The notes under the pieces are model-generated. The model was not told the origin of the DNA and ran no database searches. It saw nothing but the letters and a program-made list of their open reading frames with translations. From Rhizobiales bacterium CCH3-A5 (lineage in GTDB: Bacteria; Pseudomonadota; Alphaproteobacteria; Rhizobiales; Beijerinckiaceae): a stretch of DNA of 13,502 nt. The stretch lies in contig LSIB01000001.1 of the NCBI GenBank assembly GCA_001556025.1, positions 1 through 13,502 of the forward strand, in the 5' to 3' direction. The position numbers and the translations under genes are program-made. This document shows positions 1 to 6,355 of the stretch, one piece after another; position 1 is the stretch's first letter; each line of letters begins with the position of its first letter.

Positions 1-220
1 GCGCCTTGGCGCTGCCTGCGACGGCGTCATCCGTGATCCGGACGACGTCCTTGTTAAGCTCTGTGTAAGCGATGGCCTGCGCCGTGCCGACGCCCCCGTC
101 TGCGGAAAATGTCGAACAGCCCCCGAGAAGCGCGGCAACGCCGGCCAAGAACGCGAAGCGCCGAATCGGAGATGTAAAGGCTCGCTGAACGGAGTACGAA
201 GCGGAAGTCGTCGCGATCAC
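1..220 (-). CDS. TolC/CusC-family outer-membrane efflux lipoprotein, N-terminal part (runs off the left edge)
   Basis: Only the first 73 codons are in the window. The reading frame starts at a GTG (218-220) that overlaps the TGA stop of the upstream lipoprotein gene as GTGA, with AGGG about 8 nt upstream; no other plausible start is in frame. The N-terminus has a basic stretch (R20, R21), a hydrophobic segment and a lipobox ending LLGGC (Cys35). It then reads STFSADGG and TELNKDVV, which resembles the start of outer-membrane channel proteins of heavy-metal RND efflux systems (CusC-like, TolC family). Such proteins form the outer-membrane duct of a tripartite CusCBA-type pump. The adaptor and RND pump genes would be expected just left of the window. 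The 34-residue leader before the lipid-attachment Cys is rather long, so the true start is not certain. The family call rests on the N-terminus alone and is moderately secure. Confidence 0.72.
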   Translation of the reverse strand, partial: MIATTSASYSVQRAFTSPIRRFAFLAGVAALLGGCSTFSADGGVGTAQAIAYTELNKDVVRITDDAVAGSAKA

Positions 221-432
221 TGCTGAGGCCCTACTCTACGGTTCAGCTCGCGCCAATTCTTCGGCTCGGTCGGGCGCATCGAGACGAGGCCAGCGGTGAC
301 GCCCTGATAGCCAACTGCGGGAACGCGTGCGCCTGGATCTGCGGGCCGCGCCAGATGGACGGGAACGGGAGCGACTGAGCACGCGCCTAGCGCGAGCGCC
401 AAGAGAGCGGAGAGAGAAAGTTTTACGGCCAT
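217..432 (-). CDS. small uncharacterised lipoprotein of a metal-efflux operon (71 aa)
   Basis: The ATG at 430-432 is preferred over a longer frame reaching 513, because the hydrophobic leader begins immediately after it and the longer form would fill the divergent promoter region. The product has a short lipoprotein signal: K4, a Leu/Ala-rich core, then LALGAC with Cys18 as the lipidation site. The mature part is only 54 residues, Pro- and Arg-rich, with segments PVPVHLARPADP, GYQGVTAG and EPKNWRELNRRV. No catalytic motif is visible. The gene is translationally coupled (GTGA) to the TolC/CusC-type gene, so it is probably the first gene of the efflux operon and may act in the periplasm or outer membrane with that channel. 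From memory, similar small lipoproteins precede CusC-like genes in other alphaproteobacteria, but the function is unknown. The ribosome-binding site is weak: GGGG lies about 14 nt upstream. Confidence 0.7.
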   Translation of the reverse strand: MAVKLSLSALLALALGACSVAPVPVHLARPADPGARVPAVGYQGVTAGLVSMRPTEPKNWRELNRRVGPQQ

Positions 433-605
433 CGCGATTCGTTCGACCCCAGAGCCTTCGATGCAGTTTGGTAGCAACGGCGGGAGGGTTGTGTCCGTTA
501 CAAATTGTATCAAAGCCGATCGCGCCCAGCCCGCGATACAGCGCTATATTGTCGTTCATCCGGCCTGCCGTTCGGTATGAAATGCCAACCTAAGCCGTTC
601 GAAAG
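433..605. promoter_or_regulatory. divergent intergenic control region of the efflux genes and the two-component operon
   Basis: This 173-bp gap separates the minus-strand lipoprotein/TolC genes from the plus-strand response-regulator operon and must hold both promoters. It is the only sizeable non-coding stretch in the window. Visible elements are a short inverted repeat TACAA-A-TTGTA (499-509), a TATATT hexamer (545-550) and an 8-bp direct repeat GCCGTTCG (567-574 and 594-601). On the minus strand the inverted repeat contains TACAAT within TGATACAAT, which could serve as an extended -10. No well-spaced -35/-10 pair is convincing on either strand. An in-frame TAA at 591-593 rules out any start of the regulator gene upstream of 606. 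Confidence 0.6.
499..509. promoter_or_regulatory. candidate regulator operator, inverted repeat TACAA-A-TTGTA
   Basis: This is a perfect inverted repeat with 5-bp arms around one central base, in an AT-rich patch of an otherwise GC-rich divergent promoter region. It resembles the core of CusR/PcoR-type copper boxes (ACAA, short spacer, TTGT). That, and its position between the efflux genes and the regulator operon, makes it the best candidate binding site for the response regulator encoded at 606. The match is short, so chance cannot be excluded. Confidence 0.35.
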
Positions 606-1373
606 ATGCTCGTGACAAACATTCAGACCACCCCCTTAGCTGATGACCATGGCCATGTGCTCGTTGTCGATGACGACCCACAGATTCGCCTGCTTGTGGC
701 CCGCTTCCTGCAGCGCCACGGCTACAAGGTGACGGGTGCGCCTGACGGACGCGCCATGCTGGAAGTGTTGAGGCAGGCGGACATCGATCTCATCATTCTC
801 GACCTGATGCTGCCGGGACGGTCCGGCTTCGATTTGTGCGGCGATGTGCGCGCGACGTCACAGGTGCCGATCGTCATGCTGACGGCTCGCAGCGAGGAAA
901 GCGACCGCATCATTGGACTGGAAGCCGGCGCCGATGACTATGTCACCAAGCCGTTCAGCCCGCGGGAGCTTCTGGCGCGAGTCAGAGCGGTGCTGAGACG
1001 TTCGCGCTCAATGCGCAGAACTGGCGACGGCCGCGCCAGCGAGTGCGTCGTCTTCGACGGGTGGCGGATGGATTTGCGCCGGCGCGAACTGACCTCGCCA
1101 TCGGGTACGCTGGTCGATCTATCCACCGGCGAGTTCGACCTGATGGTCGCCTTTATCGAGCACGCCAATCGGGTATTGTCGCGCGAGGCCTTGATGCAGT
1201 TCGCCAAGACCAGAAACAGCGATCCCTTCGACCGCGCGATCGATGTTCAGATCAGCCGCCTGCGGCGCAAGCTGGAGGCGGACGTCAATGGCGGCCAACT
1301 GATCAAGACGATCCGCGGCGCCGGTTACATGTTCACGCCTGCTGTTCAGGTGCTGGAGGGACAGCCGGCATGA
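606..1373 (+). CDS. OmpR-family response regulator, probable metal-responsive (CusR/CopR-like role)
   Basis: The 255-aa protein is a cytoplasmic DNA-binding response regulator. The receiver domain (about residues 17-130) shows the acidic cluster D22-D24, the phosphoacceptor Asp66 in LIILDLMLPG, Thr93 in VMLTA and the conserved Lys115 in VTKPF. A C-terminal winged helix (about 150-248) ends with the typical RLRRKLE and IRGAGYMF segments. An in-frame stop at 591-593 makes ATG 606 the first possible start; its ribosome-binding site is weak (GAAAG directly upstream), and GTG 612 is an alternative. The stop overlaps the kinase start as ATGA, so the two are coupled partners. Divergent efflux genes and a downstream DUF411 gene suggest control of copper/silver resistance. 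The family is certain; the signal and targets are inferred. Confidence 0.93.
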   Translation: MLVTNIQTTPLADDHGHVLVVDDDPQIRLLVARFLQRHGYKVTGAPDGRAMLEVLRQADIDLIILDLMLPGRSGFDLCGDVRATSQVPIVMLTARSEESDRIIGLEAGADDYVTKPFSPRELLARVRAVLRRSRSMRRTGDGRASECVVFDGWRMDLRRRELTSPSGTLVDLSTGEFDLMVAFIEHANRVLSREALMQFAKTRNSDPFDRAIDVQISRLRRKLEADVNGGQLIKTIRGAGYMFTPAVQVLEGQPA

Positions 1374-2824
1374 GTCGCATGCTCCATAGGGGTTTTCGCG
1401 ACACCGTGGCGGGGCGGGCCATCCTGATCTTGGTCGCGGCGCTGCTCGCCTTCCATCTCGTCGGCTACTGGGCCTACCGTGTCGGCGTCGAGAGCCTGGC
1501 AACGGCGCAGCGCGACCGGGGACTGGCCGAGCGGATCGTCTCGATCAAGCGTGCCATCGCCGGCATCCCCCACGAGCCGGAACGAGACCGCGCCGCTCAT
1601 GACCTGTCGAGCGCGAGCCTTGAGGTGCACTGGAGCAAGGTCAGCCTGGTCCTTGGCACCGCCCCCACCACCGATCGCACGGCCGCGATGGAAGCCAAGC
1701 TCAAGGAGCTCGTGCCGGATCTGGCCTCGGAATCCTTTCGTCTCGGCTTCGCCGATGACGGCGCGCTCGGCTCCGGCGAGGCCGACGCCTACCGGCACAT
1801 GATGCTGGTTTCCGTGCGGCTCGACGACGGCTCCTGGGTGAACTTCTCCTCGACGACGCTGGGTGCGGCCCAGCATGCCGACTGGAGCGTGCTGGCGGTG
1901 ACGATCTGCTTTGGCGTCGCCATCGTCGTCGTCGCCGTCCTGTTGCTGCGCTGGGCGACGCGGCCGCTTCGCGATCTCGCGGTGGCCGCCGAGCGCTTCA
2001 GCCTGGACCAGACGCCGCAGCCGCTGGACGAGACCGGCCCGGCCGAAGTCCGCCGCGCCGCGCGCGCCTTCAACACGATGCGCGAGCGCATCCAGCGCCT
2101 CGTCTCCGAGCGCATGCAGGCGCTGGCGGCCGTCTCGCATGATCTGCGTACGCCGATCACGCGGCTGCGCCTGCGCTCCGAACTGATGGAGGACGAGGCG
2201 ACGCGCGACCTCGTCGACGCCGACCTCGCCGAGATGGAGGGCATGATCGATTCGACGCTGGAGTTCCTGCGCGGCGGCGTCTCTAGCGAGGCGATCAGGC
2301 CGATCGACATCGTCTCGGTGATCGAGACCATCGTCGACGACCATGCCGATCAGGGGCGGGCGGTCAGCCTGAGCGGAACCGGGCATGGCCGTGTGCTCGG
2401 CCGGCTGCTTGCGCTCAAGCGCGCCTTCTGGAACGTCGTTGGAAACGCGGTGAAGTACGGCAGCCATGTCACCGTTATGGTTGACGAGACGCCAGCAGGG
2501 TTCGCGATCACCGTCGAAGACGATGGTCCCGGCATACCCGACGGCGATATGGAACGCGTCTTCCAACCCTTCGTCCGCCTCGAGGAATCGCGCGGACGCG
2601 AGACCGGCGGCTCCGGCCTCGGCCTGACCATTGCGCGCGCCGTCGTCCTCGCACATGGCGGCGAGATCGCGCTAGCCAACCGTCCAGAAGGCGGTCTTCG
2701 GGTGACTATCACCCTGCCTCGTCTCGCCCAGCCAGAGCAGCAACTGGCGCAGGTCATCGCCGACGATCCGGTTTTGCCGCATGGGCCGACCGTGCCTACG
2801 GCATCCCACCCTGCCTCGACATAG
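1370..2824 (+). CDS. membrane sensor histidine kinase (EnvZ/CusS-like), partner of the upstream regulator
   Basis: The ATG at 1370 overlaps the regulator stop as ATGA and has GGAGGG 9 nt upstream; a longer in-frame extension back to 1043 lies inside the regulator gene and is discarded. The 484-aa product has a first membrane helix (about 17-36), a periplasmic sensor region (about 37-171), a second helix (about 172-194), a HAMP linker (about 192-245), and a HisKA domain with the phosphorylated His257 in AVSHDLRTPITRLR. The ATPase domain shows the N box (N359 in NVVGNAVKYG), the G1 box DDGPGIPDG (384-392) and the G2 box GGSGLGL (413-419). The sensor region has no obvious Met/Cys metal cluster. 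A Pro-rich tail of about 35 residues follows the catalytic domain. It probably autophosphorylates in response to periplasmic metal and phosphorylates Asp66 of the regulator; the ligand is inferred only from neighbours. Confidence 0.92.
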   Translation: MSRMLHRGFRDTVAGRAILILVAALLAFHLVGYWAYRVGVESLATAQRDRGLAERIVSIKRAIAGIPHEPERDRAAHDLSSASLEVHWSKVSLVLGTAPTTDRTAAMEAKLKELVPDLASESFRLGFADDGALGSGEADAYRHMMLVSVRLDDGSWVNFSSTTLGAAQHADWSVLAVTICFGVAIVVVAVLLLRWATRPLRDLAVAAERFSLDQTPQPLDETGPAEVRRAARAFNTMRERIQRLVSERMQALAAVSHDLRTPITRLRLRSELMEDEATRDLVDADLAEMEGMIDSTLEFLRGGVSSEAIRPIDIVSVIETIVDDHADQGRAVSLSGTGHGRVLGRLLALKRAFWNVVGNAVKYGSHVTVMVDETPAGFAITVEDDGPGIPDGDMERVFQPFVRLEESRGRETGGSGLGLTIARAVVLAHGGEIALANRPEGGLRVTITLPRLAQPEQQLAQVIADDPVLPHGPTVPTASHPAST

Positions 2825-2850
2825 AAATTCTTGTTGATCTGGAGATTATG

Positions 2851-3282
2851 ATGAAGCCTACGTCGGTCTTTCTTCTCGCCTTCCTGCTGCCGGCTCTCCC
2901 GGCGAGCGCCCAGGAGATCAAGGTCCATCTCAGCCCAACCTGCGGCTGCTGCAAAGCGTGGGTCCGACATCTCGAGCAGGCCGGCTTCACGCCGCGCGTC
3001 ATGGAAAGCAGTGATATGGCTGCTATCAAGCGCGCTACGGGTGTCCCGGAGAAAGTCCAGTCCTGCCACACCGCCGTCATCGAGGGTTACTTCGTCGAAG
3101 GTCATGTACCGGCCTCAGACATCCGCAAGTTGTTGAAAGACAGGCCGGCAGCTCTTGGCCTTGCCGTTCCCGACATGCCTGTTGGATCGCCCGGAATGGA
3201 GGTCCCAGGCGTCACGCCGGATAAATTCGAGACCTTGCTCGTTGGCGCTGGGGGGCAAACTATCGTTTACGGCAAGCATTAG
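2851..3282 (+). CDS. periplasmic DUF411 metal-binding protein
   Basis: The 143-aa precursor starts at the second of two adjacent ATGs: GGAG (2841-2844) lies 6 nt before ATG 2851 but only 3 nt before ATG 2848, so 2851 is preferred. A Sec signal peptide (hydrophobic core 6-16, ASA-QE cleavage near residue 20) directs it to the periplasm. The mature protein has the DUF411 hallmarks: SPTCGCCKAW with Cys31, Cys33 and Cys34, a third conserved block SCHTAVIEGYFVEGHVP (Cys72, His73, His85), and a Met-containing C-terminal part (PDMPVGSPGMEVPGV). DUF411 proteins are found in copper, silver and related resistance clusters and are thought to bind metal through these Cys residues; their exact role is poorly defined. 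The gene lies 26 nt after the kinase stop in the same orientation, so it is likely co-transcribed with the two-component system. It looks full-length. Confidence 0.9.
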   Translation: MKPTSVFLLAFLLPALPASAQEIKVHLSPTCGCCKAWVRHLEQAGFTPRVMESSDMAAIKRATGVPEKVQSCHTAVIEGYFVEGHVPASDIRKLLKDRPAALGLAVPDMPVGSPGMEVPGVTPDKFETLLVGAGGQTIVYGKH

Positions 3283-3286
3283 CAGC

Positions 3287-3296
3287 CAATCGATTG
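3287..3296. repeat. 10-bp perfect palindrome CAATCGATTG at the junction of the two modules
   Basis: The palindrome lies wholly inside the 15-bp gap between the convergent stop codons of the DUF411 gene (3280-3282) and the LPD7 gene (3298-3300). Flanking AAGCA (3274-3278) and TGCTT (3295-3299) form a second, looped inverted repeat around it. There is no GC-rich stem with a T-tract, so it is not a convincing intrinsic terminator. It may be fortuitous or a trace of a recombination junction. Confidence 0.4.
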
Positions 3297-3297
3297 C

Positions 3298-4428
3298 TTA
3301 CCTGGAAAGATTTGGATGTCTGCGATCTGGCGAATTGCGCGAGGGCTCGCTTTTATTTGGAAATGGTGAGATTTTTTGTTGAGCAGGCACTTTTTGTCTT
3401 AGTTGCCTGCGCTCAATCGCCTGCCCACCCGCTAACTCCCTGGCGATCCGCTCTTTCGCATAGCTCAAAATTGATTGACGCAATGCAGGATTGCGAACGG
3501 CCTTGGCGAGGGCGCGCTCGATCGCAACAAGCTGCGACCGAGCCGCTTTGACGGCTTCGTCGCCTGCCATCTGTCTTGCATCACCCGTTCGGAATTCCTC
3601 CGAGCGAGCCTGCCATCGAGCGCGCTGCAGGTCTCGTGGGGTGCCACTTTTTAGGGCAGCACCATCTATCGTCACGGTTGGGCGCTTTGTCGAAGGATCC
3701 TGAGCATTCTCGGGGATTGCCGTCGCTGGTCCTTTCGCAGTGTTCCAGCTTCGTGACGCACCAGCCTCCGGGAGTTCGCCTCGGGTCTTCAACCTTTCGT
3801 CACGACTTTCCGGAGGCATGACCGTTACATCGATTGGCCGCCTCGTCGCGACACCATCGATGGTCATCGTTTCGGATGCCGCAGCTTCGTGGGTCTGTGG
3901 TTTTCGAACTGTCCGTTTCAAACCCGTCTCCGGCTTTGCTCGAAACGCGAGCGCAGCTCGATCGACTGGATCGGGGTCATGGCCGCGAACCGCAAGCCCG
4001 CGCACCGACGCCTCAAGCCATGCAGTCCGCCGGAACTCCTGCGATCCGCGAACCTCGACTTCCGTCCAGCCTCGATGCTGCGCGACCGAGACCATATCCC
4101 GAACGACGCCAGCGTCTTCGAGCCGCGTCGTCATCCGTTCGGTCGAAACCTTGAATGCGAGATACTCGCCCCGCGGATCGGCATAGACCTTAGCCTCGTT
4201 GCTCGCGCCTGTGTCCGTAACATAGTATTTGCGCCGGAGCCGGTCAGGCATTCCGCTTTCAGATCGGCCTTCGTTCGCACCGCCAAGATTGAATTCAGCC
4301 TGGCCGGACCGCCTTTCGCCCTCCGGCGCTTTCGAAGCACCGCGCGATGACGAGCTGCCAGCGCCCGCATCCCTCTCTCGGCCGCGTTCAATCGTGAACT
4401 CGCTCTGATCCTGACGCTCACCTTGCAC
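3298..4428 (-). CDS. LPD7-domain protein, last gene of the T4SS operon
   Basis: The 376-aa protein starts at GTG 4428, supported by AAGGAG 7 nt upstream (4436-4441), and overlaps the end of virD4 by 11 nt. Residues 1-60 are hydrophilic and low-complexity (Ser, Arg, Glu, Gly). Residues about 64-158 match the large polyvalent-protein-associated domain 7 (LPD7): RRKYYVTDTG, VYADPRGEYLAFKVS, RMTTRLEDAGVVRDMVSVAQHRGWTEVEVRGSQEFRRTAWLEASVRGLAVRGHDP is the core stretch in pieces, with Trp121, Trp137 and the final GH-DP conserved. The rest is basic and probably helical. LPD7 is known from polyvalent proteins and from relaxases of conjugative elements, but here no relaxase catalytic motif is present. 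Position after the coupling protein suggests a DNA-processing accessory, relaxosome partner or transferred protein. The last 30 or so codons are AT-richer than the rest and may come from a junction with the metal module. No catalytic residues can be assigned. Confidence 0.82.
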   Translation of the reverse strand: MQGERQDQSEFTIERGRERDAGAGSSSSRGASKAPEGERRSGQAEFNLGGANEGRSESGMPDRLRRKYYVTDTGASNEAKVYADPRGEYLAFKVSTERMTTRLEDAGVVRDMVSVAQHRGWTEVEVRGSQEFRRTAWLEASVRGLAVRGHDPDPVDRAALAFRAKPETGLKRTVRKPQTHEAAASETMTIDGVATRRPIDVTVMPPESRDERLKTRGELPEAGASRSWNTAKGPATAIPENAQDPSTKRPTVTIDGAALKSGTPRDLQRARWQARSEEFRTGDARQMAGDEAVKAARSQLVAIERALAKAVRNPALRQSILSYAKERIARELAGGQAIERRQLRQKVPAQQKISPFPNKSEPSRNSPDRRHPNLSR

Positions 4429-6355
4429 GGCGCATCTCCTTCACTGATCCGCCGGCTTCCTTTGCCGGGATGATTGCAGCATCGATAACCTGCGAGCACC
4501 AGTCTTTCAGTTCGTCCTCGGACAGGCCTTCCAGATCGACAGGCACGTCCCCGAAATCAAACGTGGCGTCGTCCGGGATAAGCGAAGGATCGGCGATCTC
4601 CTCATCCGTCATCGGGCGGGTTCGAAACGTCGCCTGCAGCTCGGCGACGGCGGATTTGAGCTCGATGATCTCGCTCGCCAGCAGCATGTTCGACGGGCCG
4701 CGATTGGGCGCGATGACCGGCGGTGTCTTTAGGCGCGTGGCGAAAGCCTTGTCGTCGAAGTAGATGATCTTGTCGCAGATGATTGGCGGCACGCTGGCCG
4801 CCAGGATGAACGCCTTGGATGACGGGATCAGCTTAAGCTCCTGCGGCAACATCAGCGCGCGGCGCTGGTCCGACATGGATTCGCTGCGCTTTCCCGCCGA
4901 TAGCCCCCAAGGGCGTGAGCGGCTCTTCGCCTGGACCGTGTCATAGCCGATCCGCTCCGACAGTTCGTTGGCGACGTCCTGCTCTTTCGGCGCGAACACA
5001 ACTTCGATCGCATGGTTGGTCATAATCGTCTTGGCGAGATCGGGGCCATAGATCGCCCGAAGCTGCGCCGGGCTCTGGATGATGGTCAGCAGGCGGATGC
5101 CGTAGCCGGCAACGAAGGCTACGGATTTGGCAAGCACGCCGACATGGCCGAGCGCCGGGAACTCGTCGAGCAGCAGCAGGACGCGGCGATTGAGTTTCGG
5201 GTTCTGCTCCGGCAGGTCGCGGCTGTTCAGATCGATGACCTGCTGGAAAAACAGATTGAGCAGCGGCGCCATGCGGTCGAGATTGTCCGGCGTCACGCCG
5301 AGAAAGATCGACATCGGCTGGGACCGAAGCTCGCGCAGATCAAAGTCGTTCGCGGAAGTTGCGGCGTCGATGCGCGGATTGAGCCAGAGGCCGAGCCGCG
5401 CCGTCGTGGTTTTTCGGACCGAGTTCATCGTGTTCTCGGAGGCCGACAGAAAGTCGTTCAGCGCTCCGATGCAATGTGAGGACAGCGGCGCCGTGCTTTT
5501 TGCGCGCTCCTTCATCGCGGCCAGAAAATGCGCCTTCAGATCGCTTGAGGCGGAAAGCTGCCGCAGGATTTCGCCGATGGTCAGCGGCAGGCCCGGTGTC
5601 TCGGCGACATAGCCGCCGATCGCGACAAACGCCGAGCGCGCGGTCTCGAACCAGAACGGGTCGGCCCGGTTCTCGGCCGGGAACAGCATCACTGCGATGC
5701 GCTGGAGATCATCATAGAGATCGACGGGATCGCGGCGGACATAAGCGAGCGGATTGTAACGTGCCGTTCGGCCCTGCTCGTCGAGCGGATCGAACAGGAA
5801 CACGGCCTGCCCGCTCGCCTCCCGAAACCCGGCCGTGCGATCAAAGTTCTCCTTCTTGACGTCGAGCGCGACCACGGAATCGGGCCAGTTCAGCAGGTTC
5901 GGGATGACATAGCCGACACCTTTGCCCGACCGGGTCGGCGCATAGACCATGACGTGCTCGGGCCCGCCGAAGCACAGGAATTTGCCGTCCTTCCGGCCGA
6001 GAAGGATTCCCTGCTTTTCCCGCAGGCCCGCTTTGCGGACATCACGCTCGGTCGCGAAGCGCGCCTCGCCATGCAGCGGACGCGGTTTGGTCCGCAGAAT
6101 AAAGCCCATCAACCCGAAGGCTGCTATCGTGCCGGCCAGCGTGCCAAAGGTGATCCAGCGGTCGAGGCGCTCGTTTGTGCCGTAATGCGGCCAGGCGATC
6201 GCAAGCTCGTTCCAGTGGAAGCCGCCATCATGGGTGCGCAGACCCAGCAGCAGGACGTTCGAGCCGACGAACAGGAAGACGGCGATGCCGGTCAGTATGA
6301 GTCCGAACCGGAGCGCCGACTTACGCGCTGGAGAGGCGCTTTCGAGCAGGGTCAT
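4418..6355 (-). CDS. virD4: VirD4/TraG-family type IV coupling protein
   Basis: The 645-aa protein links the relaxosome to the secretion channel at the inner membrane and uses ATP to deliver DNA. Two N-terminal membrane helices (about 16-39 and 67-88) flank a short periplasmic loop. The cytoplasmic part has Walker A APTRSGKG (139-146, Lys145), the VVALDVKKENF block, and Walker B LLLLDEFPALG with Asp397 and Glu398. The motifs SIFLGVTPDNLDRMAPLLNLFF and LLTIIQSPAQLRAIYG are typical of TraG/VirD4. An acidic C-terminal region (about 590-630) may contact substrates. ATG 6355 has GGAG 7 nt upstream (6363-6366) and lies 35 nt inside the end of virB11, so the genes are coupled. The length is normal for the family. 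Finding it in line with the virB genes suggests a dedicated conjugation system rather than an effector-only T4SS. Confidence 0.94.
   Translation of the reverse strand: MTLLESASPARKSALRFGLILTGIAVFLFVGSNVLLLGLRTHDGGFHWNELAIAWPHYGTNERLDRWITFGTLAGTIAAFGLMGFILRTKPRPLHGEARFATERDVRKAGLREKQGILLGRKDGKFLCFGGPEHVMVYAPTRSGKGVGYVIPNLLNWPDSVVALDVKKENFDRTAGFREASGQAVFLFDPLDEQGRTARYNPLAYVRRDPVDLYDDLQRIAVMLFPAENRADPFWFETARSAFVAIGGYVAETPGLPLTIGEILRQLSASSDLKAHFLAAMKERAKSTAPLSSHCIGALNDFLSASENTMNSVRKTTTARLGLWLNPRIDAATSANDFDLRELRSQPMSIFLGVTPDNLDRMAPLLNLFFQQVIDLNSRDLPEQNPKLNRRVLLLLDEFPALGHVGVLAKSVAFVAGYGIRLLTIIQSPAQLRAIYGPDLAKTIMTNHAIEVVFAPKEQDVANELSERIGYDTVQAKSRSRPWGLSAGKRSESMSDQRRALMLPQELKLIPSSKAFILAASVPPIICDKIIYFDDKAFATRLKTPPVIAPNRGPSNMLLASEIIELKSAVAELQATFRTRPMTDEEIADPSLIPDDATFDFGDVPVDLEGLSEDELKDWCSQVIDAAIIPAKEAGGSVKEMRRAR
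4436..4441 (-). promoter_or_regulatory. ribosome-binding site that fixes the GTG start of the LPD7 gene
   Basis: On the minus strand this reads AAGGAG, with a 7-nt spacer to the GTG at 4426-4428. It lies inside the last codons of virD4, so translation of the LPD7 gene is probably coupled to that of the coupling protein. The strong site is the main reason to accept a GTG start. Confidence 0.7.

Noticed and set aside
499..509. CopY-type cop box (TACAnnTGTA)
   Set aside because: The half-sites match but the spacer is three bases, and CopY repressors belong to Firmicutes; a two-component regulator is encoded here instead.
433..513. 27-residue N-terminal extension of the small lipoprotein
   Set aside because: It would place the signal peptide internally and use most of the divergent promoter region; the ATG at 432 begins a proper lipoprotein signal.
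1043..1369. 109-residue N-terminal extension of the histidine kinase
   Set aside because: Lies out of frame inside the regulator's DNA-binding domain; ATG 1370 has an ATGA overlap and a good ribosome-binding site.
1346..2656. 436-aa open frame antisense to the histidine kinase gene
   Set aside because: It mirrors a GC-rich coding gene with all kinase motifs intact on the other strand; its translation is compositionally skewed and shows no domain. It is a shadow frame.
3270..3300. Possible bidirectional intrinsic terminator between the convergent genes
   Set aside because: The inverted repeats are AT-rich and short, the palindrome leaves no loop, and no T-tract follows in either direction.
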